Part shown: positions 59,968 through 64,000 of the stretch, one piece after another | How the letters are laid out: each line of letters begins with the position of its first letter | Numbering within the stretch: the first letter of the stretch is position 1 | Source of the DNA: Blastocystis sp. Blastoise | Taxonomy: Eukaryota > Sar > Bigyra > Opalinata > Blastocystidae | Assembly (NCBI GenBank): GCA_039096225.1 | Contig: JBBPEB010000004.1 | Location: forward strand, 295,001 to 359,000 | Direction: 5' to 3' | Length of the DNA stretch: 64,000 nucleotides | Notes under the pieces: generated by a model | Seen by the model: the letters and a program-made list of their open reading frames with translations, nothing else | Told to the model about the DNA's origin: nothing | Database searches by the model: none | Translations under genes and position numbers: made by a program

Positions 59968-62102
59968 TTAGAAACAGTTACAACAGCTATGGACCTCATG
60001 TTGAGTTGATTGATACTTCTTAGGATAATTAATGGCGGTAAATGTATTATTTGATCCAACAAGAAGAATAGGAATATGATTGTTATCATAATCAGCAGTA
60101 GCTACAGTAGTTGGAAAATAAACTATTCTACATTTTTGTAAAATTATTTGTGAGTTATTATCAAGAATCATCTATATATAGAATAATGAGTCAATTTCAT
60201 ATGTTAAATATAACTGATAGATATATAATATAGATAATGAAGATATATAATGTTTATATAATTATATATACTATAAATAACTGATAGATAAATAATATAT
60301 AATAATAAAAATATATAAAAATGAAAATATGTACATCCGTAATATTCTCAAGAATCTTTAGACATTGATCTCTCACTATATCAAATTGGATTTCATCCAA
60401 ACATATATGCTTTGATTCTTGACTAGTTAGAGAAAGGATAATATAAATGATAGAGTATTTATTATATTTATAAAATATAATATATATATATGTATATATA
60501 TACGAGAATATAGTTTCTCCTTGAGCTTGTGAAATAATAGAAGTTGATAGAGATGTAGGCTTAATAAAACGTTCTAATGTAACAACACTATATTTCACGT
60601 CCATCTAGGTTATATAGAATACAATTGATTATTTAAATAATAAAAAGTAAATAATAACAATAAAAAAAGAAATTTATATATAGAAAAATAATATATATAT
60701 ATTATTTTTCTATATATATTTAAAAAAGGTATTGCACAAAAATAATTTAAAAATAAAAAATAATAAGTATATATGACTTTAGAGTATTAAAATAAGTATT
60801 ATTTAAACAAAAAATTCTATATATTGATAAAGTATAAAATATAATAATCTAGATACCATTTTTCTACAAGTAATTTTTCCTGTTTGATTACATTGTTTAC
60901 ATATTTCAGTTCCTTTTCCTTTACATTGTTCACAAGGAAGAACTCCATATCCTTTACAATATATACATACTTGATTCCCTTGAATACCATTACAATAAGA
61001 ACATAAAAGACGTTTTGAACCTAAACATTTTCGACATACAAACTTTTTATATCCTATATTGAGATAAATTAAGAATAATATATATATATATTTATATATA
61101 TGTGATAATAGAAATGATAGTTTTGTAATAATTTGTTTTTTTTTAGAAATAATATAATGGTATACAATATATTATAATAGTAATAATAAAAGTCAATATA
61201 ACATTGAATAGTCAATTCTTATACGTAATATAAATATAACATATATATATATATAAATGAAATAATAATTATAAAATAAAGACATACCTTGGCAACTAGA
61301 GCAAGTCTTAATAGTTTCTGTATTAGGTATATCTATTTGAATTGTATGATTATTAAAAGAAGAAGGAGTAGTAATATTAATAGAATATAAAGAAGGAGAA
61401 GGACCATGATATATATCATCTTCCTATATATATATATATTATTATTATTTATGAATATAAGAATAAGAATAATAAGTATATAAATAATTGTAGTTATAAT
61501 AAAATTATCTTGTATTATATAACAATTAAATATTTCGTTAACAACTTAAATATATATATAATATATATATGTACAGGTGTATAAGGAGATAAAGAAATAG
61601 ATTTGGATGGTGAACGTTCTTCTAATAAGAAATCCCAATAAATATGATAAACATCTGCATGATCCAATTATAGAAAAAAATAACTATTATGAAAAAACAT
61701 AAAGAATTGGATGAAATATATATATATATTAAAAAAAAAATAAATATATATTAAAAAAAATATAAAAAAAATATTTAAAATAAAAAATACTCCATCAATA
61801 TGAATTCTAGATAATAATTCATTATCTAAACTAGTATCTGATTGAACATAATTCAAAAGACAAGCATATAAATGATCTAATTCCTCATTCTCAGTTCGTT
61901 TTATTGTTTCTTTAACATCATTCTGAATAGGTTGCGAAGGAAAAAAAGTGACTTGCTCAAGAATCTTACTGTACGAATCTTGTCCTTGAATACAGACTGG
62001 CTGAATAATATCAAACGAAACTTGTCGATTCAAATACGACATTCTGTATGATTTATTATAATAACTACTTCCAATAAGAGGTATAGACTCCATCGATATC
62101 AA
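59968..62102 (-). CDS. SSUH2-like cysteine-rich protein, copy 2
   Basis: Seven exons from ATG 62102 (MISMESIPLIGSSYYNKS; an in-frame ATG three codons on is an alternative). Order parallels copy 1: LDHLYACLLNYVQSDTS, DVYHIYWDFLLEERSPS, then Cys motifs CSSCQG, CRKCLGSK, CSYCNGIQ, CIYCKGYG, CEQCKGKG and CKQCNQTG, then the beta-rich end (QKCRIVYFPTTVATADYD, HIPILLVG) and a terminal HSCCNCF. Low sequence identity but the same domain order and C-terminal Cys cluster as the downstream neighbour point to an old tandem duplication. Introns here are longer and AT-rich. Function as for copy 1, uncertain. Confidence 0.75.
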
Positions 62103-62694
62103 GTATTAACTAAAAAAATTGAGAAATACAAATGAAAAGAATTAATTTATTTAAGAAAATTTATTCATTTCATTTTTCTTTTATTTTTTTTTTGAATATT
62201 TTGTTTTTAGAATTCGTTAAAAAAACGAATTATGTAGGGACTGACTTTTTCTGTTTTTATTTTGTTTCTCTCTTTCTTGAAACACTATTTCATCTTTTAA
62301 TATAAGTATATATTATTTTCCTTAATAGAATAAGAATTAAATAAAATAATTCTTATAAAAAAAATGAAATTGATTTTATATAAGAACCACTATTGAATTA
62401 AAGATTATTTTTTTTCTAATATTCCTTGAATTGAACTATTTGATAGAGCAAGTAGAGTCACCAATTTAAACCCAAAACATAATAAAATAAAAAATATCAA
62501 ATATATAAATAAAATATATAAAGTAAATACATAAAAAAGAAAATAATTATTTTTCAAATATAGTAAACAATATACTTTGTGATTTCAAACAAAAAAAAAA
62601 AAAACAATAATTAAAATCTAGAAGAATAACTGAATTCACAAATATATATCCTAGACAATATGATTCATGTTAATAATATAAAAATATAACTCAA
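62103..62694. other. Spacer upstream of SSUH2-like copy 2
   Basis: About 590 A/T-rich bases, with an imperfect short palindrome AATTCGTT/AACGAATT at 62211-62231. No gene seen. Confidence 0.55.
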
Positions 62695-63369
62695 TTATAG
62701 ATCGTCAAAGGCTTCTTCTTCAATATCCCATGCTTTTGATATTATTTGTTGTTTTGATTCTATATTTACAGGAGTAATATCATTCGAAACGTTATTTATA
62801 ACTTTATTCTGATTGTTTAATTTGATGTTTTGAACCTTAACTACTTTTCGTCTATAATATTCAATATACATTTGATTAAAAAAACGTGAGTATTGAATAG
62901 AAATACTTTAGAGTGACAGAAACCTGCTGTTGAATCTCATTCTATAGAATTATTAATAATATAATTTAGAAAAATACAGAATTCAGTATAGGAAAGAACA
63001 TCTCATACTGTTTTTTACCATCCATTACTTGTTTACTAAATACATAAATATATTTCTACAAAGAATTACAGTTTTTCAGAGATAGAAATCGATTTTGTCT
63101 CAATTTCAGGAAACGACGCTATCTCTTTAACTAATGTTTTTAACATTTCTTCTGTAGCCATAGCTAAAATTGGAAAATAACATAAGAAGAAGATGATTTA
63201 GATGTTTTTAAAAGATTAGCAAGTGTATATACCTAAAACCTCAGGAACTTCAGCTTTCATTCGTCCTATATTAGAATTATTTTGCATAATTCTTTTGACT
63301 TTGACCTAGATTATGTTAAAATAAATATTATAAATGTATTACAGCTCGTATATATTTTGATCTTGGCAT
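62695..63369 (-). CDS. Small histone-fold protein (NC2-alpha/DRAP1- or CHRAC-type)
   Basis: Start ATG 63369 (MPRSKYIRA), a 27-codon-scale first exon, then VKVKRIMQNNSNIGRMKAEV, PEVLAMATEEMLKTLVKEIA. The pattern (VKRIMQ...IG....VP.VLA.A.E..L..LV) is the alpha1-loop-alpha2 part of H2A/NF-YC-like histone folds such as NC2-alpha, CHRAC15 or POLE4. Later exons (about 62920-62965 and 62695-62856) give NEIQQQVSVTLK and a tail ending KAWDIEEEAFDDL-TAA. The junction after SFPEIETKSISISEK is not certain. Probably a nuclear heterodimer partner in transcription repression or chromatin; the subfamily is not settled. Confidence 0.6.
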
Positions 63370-63701
63370 AAAAAAATAATGAAAATGCTGTTAATAAAAA
63401 AACAGGATTCTTAGTTAAAAGTCCTCTGTGTTTTAAATCATTTTAATGATTTTCTTTTAAAAAAGTTTTTTAATGAAATATAATGTATTTTCATTTATTA
63501 GCTGCTCTCAATTGCTATAAATAGTTTATTAAGTACAACAAATTAGATAGAACATAAAATAAAAACAAATTGAAAACTGAAAAAAGACATAAATTTGAAA
63601 AAGATGAAAAATAATACAGTCATTAATATCTATATGTTTTTATATATTGAAATATAAATAGTAGACTAATGAAAGAGGAAAACCACATGCTTTTTTACTA
63701 A
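63370..63701. promoter_or_regulatory. Spacer between histone-fold gene and next gene
   Basis: About 330 A/T-rich bases with the histone-fold promoter and the 3' UTR of the upstream gene. Nothing else seen. Confidence 0.45.
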
Positions 63702-64000
63702 TTATTGTTTCTTTTTTAATAAATCTAAGTCACACATCTATAAAAATATATTTTATATATCGAGAGATTTTTAAAGTTATTATTGAAACTTACTGCGCGA
63801 TTTACTTCTTCTAAAATTGTAGATAAAGCTTGTTTTTCTTTTCCCATTTCTACTTCTTCCGATACTCTTTGAATCCTAAATAATGGTAATTGTAATTTAG
63901 TATTAATTTCTTTTTCTATTTCTATATCAGTCATCAATCTTTTAGCTTCTCTTTGTGCATCTACCTTCTCTCTAGCAACTATATATACATAAAATAGTCA
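63702..64000 (-). CDS. Coiled-coil protein, 3' end only, unidentified
   Basis: Two exons: about 63796-63978 (VAREKVDAQREAKRLMTDIE, then EIEKEINTKLQLPLFRIQ, KEKQALSTILEEVNRA) and about 63702-63734 (MCDLDLLKKKQ-TAA). Heptad-like charged and hydrophobic spacing suggests a coiled coil. The 5' part lies beyond the right edge. No family recognised. Confidence 0.5.

Overview
The window is eukaryotic. Genes on both strands are interrupted by many short, extremely AT-rich introns that mostly begin GTATAT and end (T)ATAG. GC content is very low, and (TAT)n, (TA)n and poly-Asn tracts run through introns, exons and spacers. Opisthokont or fungal core genes (MCM2, a CDK8/Ssn3-type kinase, DPH7, a tandem-bromodomain protein) occur with a cobalamin adenosyltransferase, proteins carrying organelle-type presequences, a fibro-slime domain and a bacterial-type membrane protein. 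My inference is an early-diverging, very AT-rich fungus, with anaerobic gut fungi (Neocallimastigomycota) the best fit. No taxonomic marker proves this, and an AT-rich amoebozoan is not excluded. TAA, TAG and TGA all end genes.

Layout. 1-2821 (-): tandem-bromodomain chromatin protein, running off the left edge. 5163-11195 (-): CDK8-like kinase with a huge Asn-rich tail. 12451-17239 (+): MCM2. 17586-19063 (-): aspartate aminotransferase with a presequence. 19666-22815 (+): acetyl-CoA transporter (SLC33A1 family). 23656-25580 (-): metallo-beta-lactamase-fold hydrolase with a large His/Cys/Gly repeat inserted near the N-terminus. 26056-26765 (-): PduO-type cobalamin adenosyltransferase. 27357-31581 (+): SANT/Myb plus U-box-like nuclear protein. 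32104-33264 (+): DPH7. 33486-34852 (-): DUF1648/DUF5808-type membrane protein of bacterial character.

35172-44749 is bounded by a 12-bp inverted repeat starting CACTA, with TTT on both sides. It holds unidentified exons, a very large degraded gene (perhaps USP9X-like) and a broken fibro-slime gene. 45492-49851 (-) encodes a FYVE + F-box-like + armadillo-type protein with a long poly-Asn insert.

50184-57168 is a complete hAT transposon with 16-bp perfect terminal inverted repeats, an 8-bp target duplication and an apparently intact multi-exon transposase. A 2.7-kb non-autonomous Helitron (minus orientation), itself built largely of a ~244/488-bp tandem array, is nested in the last transposase intron.

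57958-62102 (-) has two SSUH2-like cysteine-rich paralogues in tandem. 62695-63369 (-) is a small histone-fold protein resembling NC2-alpha, and 63702-64000 is the 3' part of an unidentified coiled-coil gene.

The most notable items are the His/Cys-rich metal-binding-like repeat fused to an MBL hydrolase, the Helitron-in-intron-in-hAT nesting, the CACTA-like bounded block of degraded genes, and the eukaryotic-intron-bearing DUF1648/DUF5808 gene. All gene models were read by eye; splice junctions are inferred from frame and family similarity.
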